A stretch of 14,653 nucleotides of DNA from Nitrospirota bacterium (lineage in GTDB: Bacteria; Nitrospirota_A; Leptospirillia; Leptospirillales; Leptospirillaceae): assembly GCA_021795275.1 (NCBI GenBank), contig JAJYPO010000043.1:1-14653 (forward strand), written 5' to 3'. Position 1 is the stretch's first letter. Each line of letters opens with the position of its first letter. The notes beneath the pieces were generated by a model. That model saw nothing but the letters and a program-made list of their open reading frames with translations. It ran no database searches and was not told where the DNA came from. Made by a program: the position numbers and the translations under genes. Shown piece after piece: positions 14,430 through 14,653 of the stretch.

Positions 14430-14653
14430 ATGTCACTCAACATCAAGAACCGGGACACAGAAGAATTGGCCCATGCCTTGGCCCGGGAAACGGGGGAGAC
14501 GATGACAAGGGCGGTGTCTGTCGCCTTGAGGGAACGGTACGACCGTCTTCAGAAAATGAAAAAAGGCCGGGCCTCCGCTTTGGAACTCCTCGAAAGAGGA
14601 CAAAGATGTGCGGCAACACTCAAACACCCCCGATCGATCATGGATCCTTTCTT
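14430..14653 (+). CDS. vapB: VapB-family antitoxin, 3' truncated by window end
   Basis: The frame from ATG 14430 runs open off the window end; 74 complete codons are visible. GGAGG at 14422-14426 is the ribosome binding site. The N-terminus MSLNIKNRDTEELAHALA, followed by ETGETMTRAVSVALRERYDRL, matches the short VapB antitoxins of the PSK transcription-factor type (Rv0623-like), in which this part is a ribbon-helix-helix-type DNA-binding dimer. The following LELLERGQRCAATLKHPRS segment matches the toxin-binding tail of that family, and only a few residues should be missing. Such antitoxins repress their own promoter and neutralise a PIN-domain ribonuclease, VapC, whose gene normally follows directly and should lie just beyond this window. 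Confidence 0.85.
   Translation, partial: MSLNIKNRDTEELAHALARETGETMTRAVSVALRERYDRLQKMKKGRASALELLERGQRCAATLKHPRSIMDPF

Overview
The window looks like bacterial chromosome from an acidophile, most likely a Leptospirillum-type Nitrospirota. This rests on gene content, not on any marker gene: an acid-acting glutamic (G1) peptidase, PEP-CTERM-type surface proteins, a sigma-54 NtrY/NtrX pair and moderately high GC. The genus is a low-confidence inference. Starts are well marked by GGAGG-type ribosome binding sites, with several GTG and TTG starts.

Left part (1-2229): two related secreted proteins with PEP-CTERM-like C-termini. The first is cut by the window edge. A small ORF of unknown function lies between them, overlapping the end of the first. 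Positions 2230-2605 have no convincing gene.

Centre (2606-7906): a run of same-strand genes for extracytoplasmic-type hydrolases and accessories. In order: a G1 glutamic endopeptidase; a protein with five 51-residue repeats fused to a papain-like C70 cysteine peptidase; an unrecognised 208-aa protein; a TRL-like lipoprotein; a phosphoesterase of the phospholipase C/acid phosphatase family; and a small membrane protein. The two peptidases and the phosphoesterase lack visible signal peptides. This block is the most novel part of the window and may be a functional unit.

Right part (8145-14242): GC-richer and housekeeping-like. A MarC-family membrane protein on the minus strand faces away from a tight plus-strand operon. 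The operon holds a protein with two DUF1844-like units, an AsmA-like membrane-anchored protein, an NtrY-like sensor kinase and an NtrX-like sigma-54 activator. Its genes overlap or lie within a few bases of each other, so they are probably co-transcribed.

Right edge (14243-14653): a palindrome-rich spacer, then the start of a VapB-type antitoxin gene whose ribosome binding site is buried in a long inverted repeat. The partner toxin gene is expected just outside the window.
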